Shown here: positions 7,636 through 15,482 of the stretch, in pieces
Position numbering within the stretch: position 1 is the first letter of the stretch
Layout of the letters: every line of letters begins with the position of its first letter
DNA from: Pedobacter sp. FW305-3-2-15-E-R2A2
GTDB lineage: Bacteria > Bacteroidota > Bacteroidia > Sphingobacteriales > Sphingobacteriaceae
Assembly: GCF_038446955.1 (NCBI RefSeq)
Contig: NZ_CP151803.1
Span: forward strand, 1,612,001 to 1,676,000
DNA: 64,000 bases
Direction: 5' to 3'
Program-made: the position numbers and the translations under genes
Notes under the pieces: generated by a model
The model's database searches: none
What the model was told of the DNA's origin: nothing
Seen by the model: only the letters and a program-made list of their open reading frames with translations

Positions 7636-9570
7636 ATGTTAACAGATAAAAGGGTCCATAAATTATCGGCTGCGGGGCTATTGATCAGTTTAGGTATTAT
7701 ATACGGTGATATTGGTACTTCACCCTTATATGTTTTTAAAGCGATTATCGGAAACAGGCTGATTACTTCTGAGCTTGTTCTTGGCAGTTTATCCTGTATT
7801 TTTTGGACTCTTACGCTCCAGACCACTGTAAAATACATTCTGATCACCTTACAGGCTGATAATAAAGGAGAGGGAGGGATTTTCTCCTTATATTCTCTTG
7901 TACGGCGGAAAGGGAAATGGCTGGTCATTCCTGCGATGATTGGAGGGGCCGCTTTACTGGCCGATGGGATCATCACGCCGACCATTACTGTTTCCTCCGC
8001 CATTGAAGGGTTGGAAATTAAATATCAGGGACTTCCTACCATTCCTGTTGTTCTTATCATCATTACCGGCATTTTTTTTATTCAGCAATATGGGACTTCA
8101 ATTGTGGGTAAAACATTCGGGCCGGTAATGTGGCTCTGGTTCACGATGCTCGCAATTTTGGGCTTAACCTTTATCATCAGAGCACCTGAAGTTTTTAAAG
8201 CGATAAATCCTTATTATGCCTACCATCTTCTAACGACAAGTCCTGAAGCTTTGATCATCCTTGGAGGTGTTTTCCTATGCACCACAGGTGCGGAAGCCCT
8301 ATATTCGGATTTGGGACACTGTGGGAGGTCCAACATCCGAATCAGCTGGATTTACGTTAAAACATGCCTTTTATTGAATTATTTCGGACAAGGCATTTGG
8401 CTTATGACACAGGAGGGGACTCGCCTGAATGACAAGAATCCTTTTTATCATTTAATGCCCGACTGGTTTCTTTACTACGGTATAGGGGTTGCTACCCTTG
8501 CCGCGATTATCGCCAGTCAGGCTTTAATCTCAGGTTCATTTACCTTAATTGCGGAAGCGGTCAGGTTGAACCTCTGGCCGAAGGTGAGAATAAACTATCC
8601 TACCATTCAGAAGGGGCAATTATATGTTCCTTCTATGAATCTCATTTTATGGCTTGGTTGTATTACGGTGATTTTCCTGTTTAGAAGATCTACTTATATG
8701 GAGGCTGCATATGGCTTGTCAATTACCATTGCGATGTTAATGACTACGATATTGGTTTCCATATATCTGCGGCTTAAAAAGGTGCCAGGTTATCTGGTAG
8801 TTCTTTTTTTATTGACTTATGGATTAATTGAACTTACTTTTTTTATTGGAAACCTGGCTAAGATTTTTCACGGCGGCTGGTTTGCTTTAACTGTAGGCTG
8901 TGTGTTGTTCTTTATCATGTGGTCTTGGTCTAAAGGAAGAAAAATAAAGAATAAATATGTCAGGTTTGTGGACCTGGAAAATTATTACTCCATCATCCGG
9001 GAATTAAGTTCAGATATTTCTGTTCCTAAATATGCTTCTCAACTGGTCTATTTAACGAGTGCTAAATTCAGCTCGGAGCTGGAGTCGACGATCATTTATT
9101 CTATCCTTCAAAAGCAGCCAAAAAGAGCTGATGTGTATTGGCTGGTGCATGTGGATGTTCTGGATCAGCCTTATGGCCGACACTACAAGGTAATTCCTCT
9201 CATCTCTGGAAAGCTGATCAGAATAGATTTTAAATTAGGTTTCAGGATAGAGCAAAGGATTAGTCATTTGTTCAGGTTGGTGGTACAGGAATTGGTTAAA
9301 AGTAAAGAAGTAGACATTATTAGTCAATATCAATCTTTAAGAAAACATCATATCATTGGAGATTTTAGATTTGTGGTACTTCAAAAGGTACTTTCCCGCA
9401 GTAATACTTTAAGTATTATGGAGAGGTTTATCGTTGCCTGCTATAATACATTGAAACATTTTAGTTTATCTGAGGAAAAGGGATTCGGACTGGATTTGAG
9501 TTTTGTTACCGTGGAAAAAGTTCCTTTAATTGTCTCAAAAACAGAAGAGGTAAATTTGATACGTCTTTAA
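7636..9570 (+). CDS. kup: Kup family low-affinity potassium uptake protein
   Basis: The N-terminus SLGIIYGDIGTSPLYVFKA is the family signature, followed by about 12 membrane helices to residue 430 (including GALLADGIITPTITVSSAIEG and ALYSDLGHCGR) and a cytosolic C-terminal domain of about 210 residues. Kup proteins move K+ with H+ across the inner membrane. The length of 644 residues is normal. It is followed 33 bases later by a small conserved gene, possibly co-transcribed. It marks the left edge of the stress island. Confidence 0.93.
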   Translation: MLTDKRVHKLSAAGLLISLGIIYGDIGTSPLYVFKAIIGNRLITSELVLGSLSCIFWTLTLQTTVKYILITLQADNKGEGGIFSLYSLVRRKGKWLVIPAMIGGAALLADGIITPTITVSSAIEGLEIKYQGLPTIPVVLIIITGIFFIQQYGTSIVGKTFGPVMWLWFTMLAILGLTFIIRAPEVFKAINPYYAYHLLTTSPEALIILGGVFLCTTGAEALYSDLGHCGRSNIRISWIYVKTCLLLNYFGQGIWLMTQEGTRLNDKNPFYHLMPDWFLYYGIGVATLAAIIASQALISGSFTLIAEAVRLNLWPKVRINYPTIQKGQLYVPSMNLILWLGCITVIFLFRRSTYMEAAYGLSITIAMLMTTILVSIYLRLKKVPGYLVVLFLLTYGLIELTFFIGNLAKIFHGGWFALTVGCVLFFIMWSWSKGRKIKNKYVRFVDLENYYSIIRELSSDISVPKYASQLVYLTSAKFSSELESTIIYSILQKQPKRADVYWLVHVDVLDQPYGRHYKVIPLISGKLIRIDFKLGFRIEQRISHLFRLVVQELVKSKEVDIISQYQSLRKHHIIGDFRFVVLQKVLSRSNTLSIMERFIVACYNTLKHFSLSEEKGFGLDLSFVTVEKVPLIVSKTEEVNLIRL

Positions 9571-9603
9571 TATCAGTAAATAAACAGTTTAAACAAGTTC
9601 ATC

Positions 9604-9927
9604 ATGAGTAGTTCCAATCAAACACACGATCATCAGGTCATCAGAAGATGGGCTGAGCAGCGAAAAGGTATTCCTTGCAGGATGACAGGAGCTGAGGCCA
9701 ATGGGGGAGAAGGAATATTGAAAATCCATTTTTCAGAACATGGAAAGCAGGAAGACCTCGAAGAGATCACCTGGGCAGATTTCTTTAATGATTTCGAAAA
9801 AGAAGAATTAGACTTTTTATATAAAGATCGAAATGCAAATGGGCAATTGAGTAATTTCTATCAATTGGTCGCAAGATTCGGATCCGGAGGACAAGTTTCT
9901 GCTCCTAATGGAATGGAACTTGGTTAG
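9604..9927 (+). CDS. Small conserved protein, 107 aa
   Basis: The sequence carries the pattern of a small bacterial family: I-R-R-W-A-E-x-R-x-G-x-P near residue 14, G-I-L-K-I-H-F around 38, then EEITWADFFNDFEKEELDFLY and a C-terminal Q-L-V-A-R-F. Relatives are short cytosolic proteins of unknown function, sometimes mislabelled as branching-enzyme fragments, and often found near stress genes. No catalytic residues are apparent. It follows kup by 33 bases and precedes hsp20. Confidence 0.65.
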   Translation: MSSSNQTHDHQVIRRWAEQRKGIPCRMTGAEANGGEGILKIHFSEHGKQEDLEEITWADFFNDFEKEELDFLYKDRNANGQLSNFYQLVARFGSGGQVSAPNGMELG

Positions 9928-10051
9928 GATAAATCACGCTTAAACGATCTTACAGGAAAATCTGGCATTTAGACTGTCATTTTTTCCTTAATAATGAATT
10001 TATTTCAGTTTATTGGTACTTTGTTGCTTTCTTTTTCGCTGCTTTTTTGAA

Positions 10052-10067
10052 TTGGCACCAGACTTGA
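10052..10067 (+). promoter_or_regulatory. -24/-12 (sigma-54-like) promoter of hsp20 copy 1
   Basis: TTGGCAC, five bases, then TTGA places the GG and the -12 G exactly ten bases apart, as in sigma-54 promoters (TGGCAC-N5-TTGC); only the last C differs. It lies 73 bases before the Hsp20 start codon. A near-identical element is at 13091. Confidence 0.4.
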
Positions 10068-10140
10068 AGTATGCATTACGAAATTAAATGTATTTTTTTT
10101 ATCTGATGTATCATTTTCTAAACAAAAAGGAGGATTTATT

Positions 10141-10578
10141 ATGTCACTTATTAAATTTAATGAAAACAAAAGAAATTCACTAACTAACGGATTCAATGAT
10201 ATTTTTGAATCTGTATTCAACGATTCTTTCTTCTCTGACAGGTTGATGTCAAAAATACCGGCAGTAAATATCAGTGAGACCGAAAATGACTACCATATCG
10301 AAATGGCAGCACCCGGTCTAAATAAACAGGATTTTGATATTAAGCTGGATAGAAACATACTCAGTGTATCTGTAGAGCAACGAAATCAAGAGGTTCAGGG
10401 AAACAGGCAGTACAGCAGAAAGGAATTTAGCTATACTTCTTTTGTACGTTCTTTTTCTTTACCTGAAAGTGCTGACGATGCAAAAATAGAAGCTAATTAT
10501 ACGGATGGAGTGCTTCAGATCCAGGTGGCGAAAAAAGAAGAAGCCAAACAGGTGACCAGAAGAATTGAAATCTCGTAA
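10141..10578 (+). CDS. Hsp20/alpha-crystallin small heat-shock protein, copy 1
   Basis: A 145-residue ATP-independent holdase. The alpha-crystallin domain covers residues 38-145 (AVNISETENDYHIEMAAPGL through the DGVLQIQVAKKEEA strand); the short N-terminal arm begins MSLIKFNENK. The C-terminal tail ends RRIEIS, with an I-x-I motif used in oligomer assembly. It has an AAGGAGG ribosome site 7 bases before the ATG, which is rare in Bacteroidota, and a sigma-54-like element upstream. It is about 80 percent identical by eye to the copy at 14083, a recent duplication. Confidence 0.93.
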   Translation: MSLIKFNENKRNSLTNGFNDIFESVFNDSFFSDRLMSKIPAVNISETENDYHIEMAAPGLNKQDFDIKLDRNILSVSVEQRNQEVQGNRQYSRKEFSYTSFVRSFSLPESADDAKIEANYTDGVLQIQVAKKEEAKQVTRRIEIS

Positions 10579-10617
10579 ACTCAAATTTGTGCGTTTATCT
10601 ATACCTTTCCAAACCCG

Positions 10618-10649
10618 ACCGTCTCTTTATAAGGGGCGGTTATTTTTTT
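10618..10649 (+). terminator. Intrinsic terminator of hsp20 copy 1
   Basis: An 8-base stem including G-T pairs (ACCGTCTC / GGGGCGGT) is followed directly by a T run at 10641-10649. Confidence 0.8.
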
Positions 10650-10795
10650 GATCTTAAGTTTTCCTTTTTCCTGCAATTACTTTTCCATCCGGAATATCCT
10701 TCCAATGCCTGTTCATAAAAAAGCATTCGATAAATTGTAGGCAGAGTTATCACTTCCATTAGCTAAAATGTATTAATTTTAAAACAAGAAACCAC

Positions 10796-10825
10796 AGCAG
10801 CTGGCATCAGTATATGCCAGCTGCT
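10796..10825 (+). other. Perfect 12-base stem-loop in the leader of the glycoside hydrolase gene
   Basis: 10796-10807 and 10814-10825 are exact inverted copies with a 6-base loop, ending 27 bases before the start codon at 10853. No T run follows, so it is not a standard terminator; it could be an mRNA-stability or translation-control hairpin, or an operator. I see no gene in 10650-10852. Confidence 0.55.
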
Positions 10826-10852
10826 TAACCAACAAACACCAAATAAACACGA

Positions 10853-13039
10853 ATGAAAAAAATCACCATTAAGCAGATCCTGCTTGATTTATCCCTGATT
10901 GGTTTTGGTCTGATCAGCTCTACATCAGCCTTGATGGCTCAGAAACCGATAAAAAAAGACTGGTTGTTAAACGCAACTGCATATACCGCAAGCGTTAAAG
11001 TAAAGGAAACAAAGAAAGAAGTCACGCTCGATAATGGTCTTGTCAAAAGGACATTCAGGATTGAACCCAATGTGGTTTGTATGGATTACCTGAACCAGGT
11101 AAACGGGCAACAATTACTGAGATCAGTAAAACCAGAGGCCAGGATTAATATCAATGGGAAAGATTACAATATCGGTGGCCTGACCGGGCAGAAAGAGAAT
11201 GCTTATATTTTACCGGAATGGCTGGATCGTTTTACTCCGGGTGATCAGGATTTTAAGATGATTAATTTTGAAGTCAATCCAATCCGTTCGCAATTAAACT
11301 GGAAAAGTAAATTCTGGGCATCCAATCATCAGCAAGCCACTGGGAAAGTACTTTCCTTTCATTATCGTGGAAGTTCGCCTCAATTATCTGGTTTGGAAGT
11401 CAGTATAAACTATGAGCTCTATGATGGCCTTCCTTTAATTGTAAAATCGCTGTCCATCCAAAATAAGGGTGATCAAACCTTTACGATTGGCCGTGTAGTG
11501 AATGAGATCTTAGGAATGGTAGAAGAACAAAGTGCGGTAGTGGGAGGGGTAGATAAAATGGCAAAACCTCAAGGCATTTATTTTGAAAGTAATTATGCTT
11601 TTAATAATGCCATGAGGTATGATCTGAGCGATCAGACTACCCATTGGAAGGTAGATTCGACCTACACCTCACAAGTAAATTACGATTATCAAACACCCTG
11701 TTTGCTGGAAATTTATCCGGATAAGGTCTCCGGAATCGAATTTAAAAAAGGAGAAGTATTTAACTCCATACGTACTTATGAATTGCTGATGGACAGCTAT
11801 GACAGGGAAAGAAGAGGCCTTGCTATACGGAAAATGTATAATTCCATTGCACCATGGACAACGGCAAATCCGATATTTATGCACCTCGTGAGCAAGAACG
11901 ATGATGAAGTACGCAATGCTATAGACCAATGTGCGGCAACGGGGTATGAAGCACTTATACTCAGTTTTGGCAGTCATTGTAATGTAGAAGATACCAGTGC
12001 CACAAATATTAAGAAGTGGAAAGACCTTGCCGGCTATGCGCATCAAAAAAAGGTTTTTATTGGCAGTTATTCCCTTTTCAGCTCCCGCAGAATCAGCGAT
12101 GAAGATGATGTCATTAACCCCAAAACAGGTAAACCTGGTGGCGCCTTTTTTGGCAATGCTCCATGTTTTGGCAGTAAATGGGGATTGGGATACCGGGATA
12201 AGATTAAGGCCTTTTATTCGAAAACAGGTTTTGATATCTGGGAAAATGATGGGCCATATCCAGGCGATGTCTGCGCTTCAACCAGTCATCCGGGACACCA
12301 GGGATTGGAAGATTCTCAATGGAAGCAGATCAATATTCAGAAGGAATTGTACCGCTGGTTAAATGGACGGGGCGTCTATATCAATGCGCCCGACTGGTAT
12401 TTTCTGGACGGAACGAATAAAATTGCAATTGGCTACCGGGAAGTGAACTTTTCTTTGCCAAGAGAAAACCAATTGATCCTGAACCGTCAGAATATCTTTG
12501 ATGGGACCTGGGAGAAGACCGCTTCTATGAGCTGGGGCTTTGTTCCACTCACTAAATATCAGGGTGGAGGACCTGAGGCTGTCCTGGAACCTTTAAAAGA
12601 CCACCTTAAAGATTACGAGCAATTGATGATGCAGTATTATGGTGCCGGTGTTCAGGCCTGCTATCGCGGCCCAAGGTTGTACGATACTGAAAATACAAGA
12701 CTGACCGTAGTCAAGGTGATAGACTGGTATAAGAAATACCGTGACATTCTGAATTCAGAAATCATCCATTTGCGCAGAGCGGATGGAAGAGACTGGGATG
12801 GTTTGCTCCATGTAAACCCTAGGCTAAAGAACAAAGGAATGTTGATGCTGTACAATCCATTAAAAGAGAAAATTACGCGGACAATTAAGGTTCCTCTTTA
12901 TTATACCGGTTTAACCTCTGTTGCTAAGCTGATGGAAAAGGGGAAAGCTGCAAAAAGCTATACTTTGAACAGGAACTATGAAGTTGAATATACCTGTACG
13001 CTGGAGCCTGAAAGCTATACCTGGGTGCTGATAGAATAA
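10853..13039 (+). CDS. Secreted glycoside hydrolase, clan GH-D-like, family uncertain
   Basis: The 728-residue protein starts with a signal peptide ending near LMAQ. Residues 50-310 look like the N-terminal beta-sandwich of GH36-type enzymes (DNGLVKRTFRIEPN; YELYDGLPLIVKSLSIQN), residues 340-600 like a TIM barrel, and the C-terminus like a small beta domain ending YTWVLIE. The barrel strand FDIWENDGPYPGD around residue 460 holds candidate catalytic Asp/Glu residues. The fold argues for an alpha-galactosidase-like or related enzyme, but the usual KxD and SGGG motifs of GH36 are missing. It stands alone between two hsp20 loci, away from the polysaccharide locus. Confidence 0.65.
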   Translation: MKKITIKQILLDLSLIGFGLISSTSALMAQKPIKKDWLLNATAYTASVKVKETKKEVTLDNGLVKRTFRIEPNVVCMDYLNQVNGQQLLRSVKPEARININGKDYNIGGLTGQKENAYILPEWLDRFTPGDQDFKMINFEVNPIRSQLNWKSKFWASNHQQATGKVLSFHYRGSSPQLSGLEVSINYELYDGLPLIVKSLSIQNKGDQTFTIGRVVNEILGMVEEQSAVVGGVDKMAKPQGIYFESNYAFNNAMRYDLSDQTTHWKVDSTYTSQVNYDYQTPCLLEIYPDKVSGIEFKKGEVFNSIRTYELLMDSYDRERRGLAIRKMYNSIAPWTTANPIFMHLVSKNDDEVRNAIDQCAATGYEALILSFGSHCNVEDTSATNIKKWKDLAGYAHQKKVFIGSYSLFSSRRISDEDDVINPKTGKPGGAFFGNAPCFGSKWGLGYRDKIKAFYSKTGFDIWENDGPYPGDVCASTSHPGHQGLEDSQWKQINIQKELYRWLNGRGVYINAPDWYFLDGTNKIAIGYREVNFSLPRENQLILNRQNIFDGTWEKTASMSWGFVPLTKYQGGGPEAVLEPLKDHLKDYEQLMMQYYGAGVQACYRGPRLYDTENTRLTVVKVIDWYKKYRDILNSEIIHLRRADGRDWDGLLHVNPRLKNKGMLMLYNPLKEKITRTIKVPLYYTGLTSVAKLMEKGKAAKSYTLNRNYEVEYTCTLEPESYTWVLIE

Positions 13040-13090
13040 GAGAGATACAGACAGCCACATGAAACAGAAAGGGTGTCAGTTATGCTAAGA

Positions 13091-13106
13091 TTGGCACAGC
13101 AGTTGT
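13091..13106 (+). promoter_or_regulatory. -24/-12 (sigma-54-like) promoter upstream of the second hsp20 locus
   Basis: TTGGCAC, five bases, TTGT: GG and G at the ten-base spacing typical of sigma-54. The -12 dinucleotide is GT rather than GC. The match with 10052-10067 extends over ATTGGCAC-N5-TTG. Confidence 0.4.
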
Positions 13107-13117
13107 GGTAAAAACAG

Positions 13118-13133
13118 AAGGTGAAATCACCTT
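13118..13133. promoter_or_regulatory. Perfect dyad AAGGTGA-AA-TCACCTT
   Basis: Two 7-base arms flank AA, just downstream of the -24/-12 element and 51 bases before the short reading frame at 13185. It would fall at or next to the predicted transcript start, suggesting an operator or a small leader hairpin. Confidence 0.45.
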
Positions 13134-13184
13134 TAAAACAGAAAATTGTAATATGGTTTAATCATTAAATTAAAGGAGGTATTT

Positions 13185-13241
13185 ATGTCTTTAATTCAAT
13201 CGGTCGATCAGAACTTACAGTTCCCGGCCCCGGGTAATTAG
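13185..13241 (+). CDS. 18-codon reading frame, possible hsp20 remnant or leader peptide
   Basis: The frame begins ATG-TCT-TTA-ATT (MSLI), as both Hsp20 genes here do, and is preceded by a perfect AAAGGAGGT ribosome site five bases upstream, so it should be translated if transcribed. After residue 4 it departs from Hsp20 and stops after FPAPGN. Either it is the truncated 5' end of a third hsp20 copy or a short leader peptide for the genes starting at 13331. The remaining bases to 13330 hold nothing I can identify. Confidence 0.4.
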   Translation: MSLIQSVDQNLQFPAPGN

Positions 13242-13330
13242 ATAACGGGTCAGACGAATCAGCCCATTCAGATCGTCTCCCAATCCAAGAATTTTTTTAA
13301 CAGTTATTATTAATTTGTAGCAATAATAGT

Positions 13331-13813
13331 ATGAAAGCGTTAGTGTTTTTAATGTCTCTTATATTGTGCAACATTGCTTGCGAAGCTCAGCAAAATAAGA
13401 AAAAGACAACAGTAATTACGACAAAAAAGACTGAGCAAAACCAACCACAAGTGGGTTGGAAAGTAAATAAAGAGGTCGATGATAAAGGCAATGTGATCCG
13501 ATATGATTCGACCTATGTATGGTCATACGCTGACGGAGGAAACCACAGGCAGGTAAGCGTTGACAGTGTCCTGAATAATTTTAGAAAAAACTTTGACGGA
13601 CAGTTTAATTACATCTTCAGACAAAACTTTGGTCAACCTGTCTGGAATGATAAACTATTTTATAAAAACTTTACCAAGCCGGATTATTTTATGCAAAAAT
13701 GGCTGAATAAAGAGTTTGATATGAAGTCGTTCATGAGGCAAATGGATTCATTAAGAAATAACTTTTTGAAAAACTATTATCCTGGTCTGGAGCATAAATA
13801 TACCAGAATATAA
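13331..13813 (+). CDS. Exported hypothetical protein, 160 aa
   Basis: An N-terminal hydrophobic segment (MKALVFLMSLILCNIACEAQ) looks like a signal peptide; the cysteine near position 17 is a weak lipobox. The mature part is polar, with a lysine/threonine-rich linker, then aromatic- and asparagine-rich helices (FYKNFTKPDYFMQKWLNKEF). No family recognised. It lies 26 bases before a small DUF gene and the second hsp20, so it likely belongs to a three-gene stress operon, perhaps as an envelope component. Confidence 0.6.
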   Translation: MKALVFLMSLILCNIACEAQQNKKKTTVITTKKTEQNQPQVGWKVNKEVDDKGNVIRYDSTYVWSYADGGNHRQVSVDSVLNNFRKNFDGQFNYIFRQNFGQPVWNDKLFYKNFTKPDYFMQKWLNKEFDMKSFMRQMDSLRNNFLKNYYPGLEHKYTRI

Positions 13814-13839
13814 TTCCAGGGGGATTTTAATTTAACCAT

Positions 13840-14052
13840 ATGAATGCCGATGAATATCAGGCCATACTTGAGCAGGTGAATCTGCCTGGGGAAGTCAAGC
13901 TCTGGCCTGGCGTATATATTACTGATGTAGAACAATTTATTCAAAGCCATCTTACTGAACTCAGATTTTCAAAGAATCAACGACAAATTGATTTGCTGAA
14001 AATGAGACTTGACAGATTGCTTGAGTTGGTTAGAGATCATCAGAAAGATTAA
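13840..14052 (+). CDS. Small domain protein, DUF6965-like, 70 aa
   Basis: The sequence (NLPGEVKLWPGVYITDVEQF followed by a helix SHLTELRFSKNQRQ) fits a short Bacteroidota domain with the pattern 'L-P-x-E-V-x-L-x-P-G-x-x-I-x-D-V-x-x-F-x-x-S-H'; I believe this is DUF6965 but the number is from memory. It is cytosolic, with a C-terminal helix. Function unknown. It sits 30 bases before hsp20 copy 2 and 26 bases after the exported protein. Confidence 0.6.
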   Translation: MNADEYQAILEQVNLPGEVKLWPGVYITDVEQFIQSHLTELRFSKNQRQIDLLKMRLDRLLELVRDHQKD

Positions 14053-14082
14053 CGATCAAAAATTAAGAAGGAGGATTTTAAT

Positions 14083-14520
14083 ATGTCACTTATCAAATTT
14101 AATGGAAACAGATCTAATTCATTAACCAGCGGATTCAATGATGTTTTTGAATCCATTTTTAATGATTCGTTTTTCTCCGACAGGATGATATCAAGGGTCC
14201 CTGCGGTAAATATCAGTGAGACTGAAGATGATTACCATATCGAAATGGCCGCTCCGGGATTACAAAAGGACGATTTTGACATTAAGCTGGACCGGAATAT
14301 GCTTACGGTATCTGTAGAGCAGCAACAGCAGGATGTGCAAAAAAACAGACAGTTCAATCGGAGGGAATTTAGTTACACTTCTTTTGTACGTTCTTTTGCA
14401 TTACCTGAAAGTGCCGATGATGCTCAGATAGAAGCCAGCTATACAGATGGGGTCCTCAATATTCAGGTGGCCAAAAAAGAAGAAGCCAAACAGGTGACCA
14501 GAAAGATTGAAATTACATAA
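14083..14520 (+). CDS. Hsp20/alpha-crystallin small heat-shock protein, copy 2
   Basis: A 145-residue small heat-shock protein with the alpha-crystallin domain from about residue 38 to the end, the same MSLIKFNGN start and the same C-terminal I-x-I tail as copy 1. Differences cluster in the middle loop (QQQQDVQKNRQFNRRE). The ribosome site AAGGAGG is 8 bases upstream. It is the last gene of a probable operon with 13331 and 13840, and is followed by an intrinsic terminator. It prevents aggregation of unfolding proteins in the cytosol. Confidence 0.93.
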   Translation: MSLIKFNGNRSNSLTSGFNDVFESIFNDSFFSDRMISRVPAVNISETEDDYHIEMAAPGLQKDDFDIKLDRNMLTVSVEQQQQDVQKNRQFNRREFSYTSFVRSFALPESADDAQIEASYTDGVLNIQVAKKEEAKQVTRKIEIT

Positions 14521-14537
14521 GTCCGGGTTTATGTATG

Positions 14538-14567
14538 ACCGCCTTCGTAAGGAGGCGGTTATTTTTT
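14538..14567 (+). terminator. Intrinsic terminator of hsp20 copy 2
   Basis: A 7-base stem (ACCGCCT / AGGCGGT) with a following ATTTTTT run. It resembles the terminator of copy 1 in stem composition, so it probably came along with the duplication. Confidence 0.8.
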
Positions 14568-14574
14568 GCCTTGA

Positions 14575-14608
14575 TGACCGATATCAAAAATTGAGGTGTT
14601 TGTGGTCA
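14575..14608. promoter_or_regulatory. Tandem FNR/FixK-type dyads, 22 bases apart
   Basis: Box 1 at 14575-14586 is TGAC-CGAT-ATCA; box 2 at 14597-14608 is TGTT-TGTG-GTCA. They lie 54 bases upstream of the LOG-family gene. The core TGAY-N4-RTCA is the FNR/FixK core, and the same 22-base spacing recurs at four other promoters of the island. Confidence 0.6.
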
Positions 14609-14661
14609 TTTCTTTTGATTGTTCAGGTACTGATATTTAGTAGCAGCTAAATGTGATCAAA

Positions 14662-15381
14662 ATGAACAAATCGGAAATTGTCTTCCTTGCCGGGCCTCAA
14701 TCGCGATGGAAGGAGTTCGTGTTTACCCTGAAGGTTTTACTGGAATTTGTCCGGAGCTTTAGAAAACTTCATTTTCTCGGACCATGTATTACTATTTTTG
14801 GTTCTGCCCGTTTTAAAGAGGGGCATCCGTATTATACGTTAACCCGTACTGCAGCTGTCGAATTCGCTAAACTCGGATTTACCATTCTCACAGGTGGAGG
14901 CCCTGGATTGATGGAAGCGGCAAATCGCGGTGCTAAAGATGTAAACGGTCGGTCGGTAGGTTGTAATATCCAACTTCCAACCGAACAAAAACCTAATTCC
15001 TATCTGGATAAATGGGTATATATTCATCATTTCTTTATTCGTAAAATTTTACTGGTTAAATATTCTTTTGCTTTTGTAGTGATGCCTGGCGGATATGGGA
15101 CTCTGGATGAGTTTTTTGAAGCATTGACACTTATGCAAACACATAAGATTAAAGATTTTCCAATTATTATTTTCGGAAAAGCCTATCATAAGGAGTTGCT
15201 TGAGCACATTGTACAAATGCAAGAGGAAGGCACAATTACGCTTGCCGACGGGCATATGTTTTTGGTCACAGACCGTGTTGAAGAAGCGGTTCAGCTGATC
15301 AAAGAAAAAAGTATCGCGCAATATGGGCTAAAGCCCGAACAGAGACTGAAGCCATTCCGCTGGCTTTTTGAACGGGGTTGA
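14662..15381 (+). CDS. LOG/TIGR00730 family Rossmann protein
   Basis: The lysine decarboxylase-like/LOG fold shows GSARF, TGGGPGLMEAANRGA and the signature PGGYGTLDEFFE. Family enzymes hydrolyse nucleoside 5'-monophosphates to base plus ribose 5-phosphate (cytokinin activation in plants, nucleotide turnover in bacteria). The length of about 240 residues is typical. ATG at 14662 is chosen; a GTG three codons earlier is possible. Two tandem regulatory dyads precede it, so it probably belongs to the same stress regulon as the neighbouring operon, possibly recycling nucleotides when growth stops. Confidence 0.85.
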   Translation: MNKSEIVFLAGPQSRWKEFVFTLKVLLEFVRSFRKLHFLGPCITIFGSARFKEGHPYYTLTRTAAVEFAKLGFTILTGGGPGLMEAANRGAKDVNGRSVGCNIQLPTEQKPNSYLDKWVYIHHFFIRKILLVKYSFAFVVMPGGYGTLDEFFEALTLMQTHKIKDFPIIIFGKAYHKELLEHIVQMQEEGTITLADGHMFLVTDRVEEAVQLIKEKSIAQYGLKPEQRLKPFRWLFERG

Positions 15382-15397
15382 TATTTATGCTGTTTCG

Positions 15398-15431
15398 TGT
15401 TGATTATCAATGTTAAAGGTGATTTCTGTCA
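15398..15431. promoter_or_regulatory. Tandem FNR/FixK-type dyads, 22 bases apart
   Basis: Box 1 at 15398-15409 is TGTT-GATT-ATCA and box 2 at 15420-15431 is TGAT-TTCT-GTCA, about 50 bases upstream of the L,D-transpeptidase start and thus of the whole 15483-19724 operon. Confidence 0.6.
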
Positions 15432-15482
15432 TTATTTTTCTGCCTGAAAGTGTTCAACTTTAATCTATTAAATGTGATGATT

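Noticed and set aside
9968..9979. Tandem dyad before hsp20 copy 1
   Set aside because: Only the right half GTCA is present (TTTA-GACT-GTCA) and there is no partner 22 bases away.
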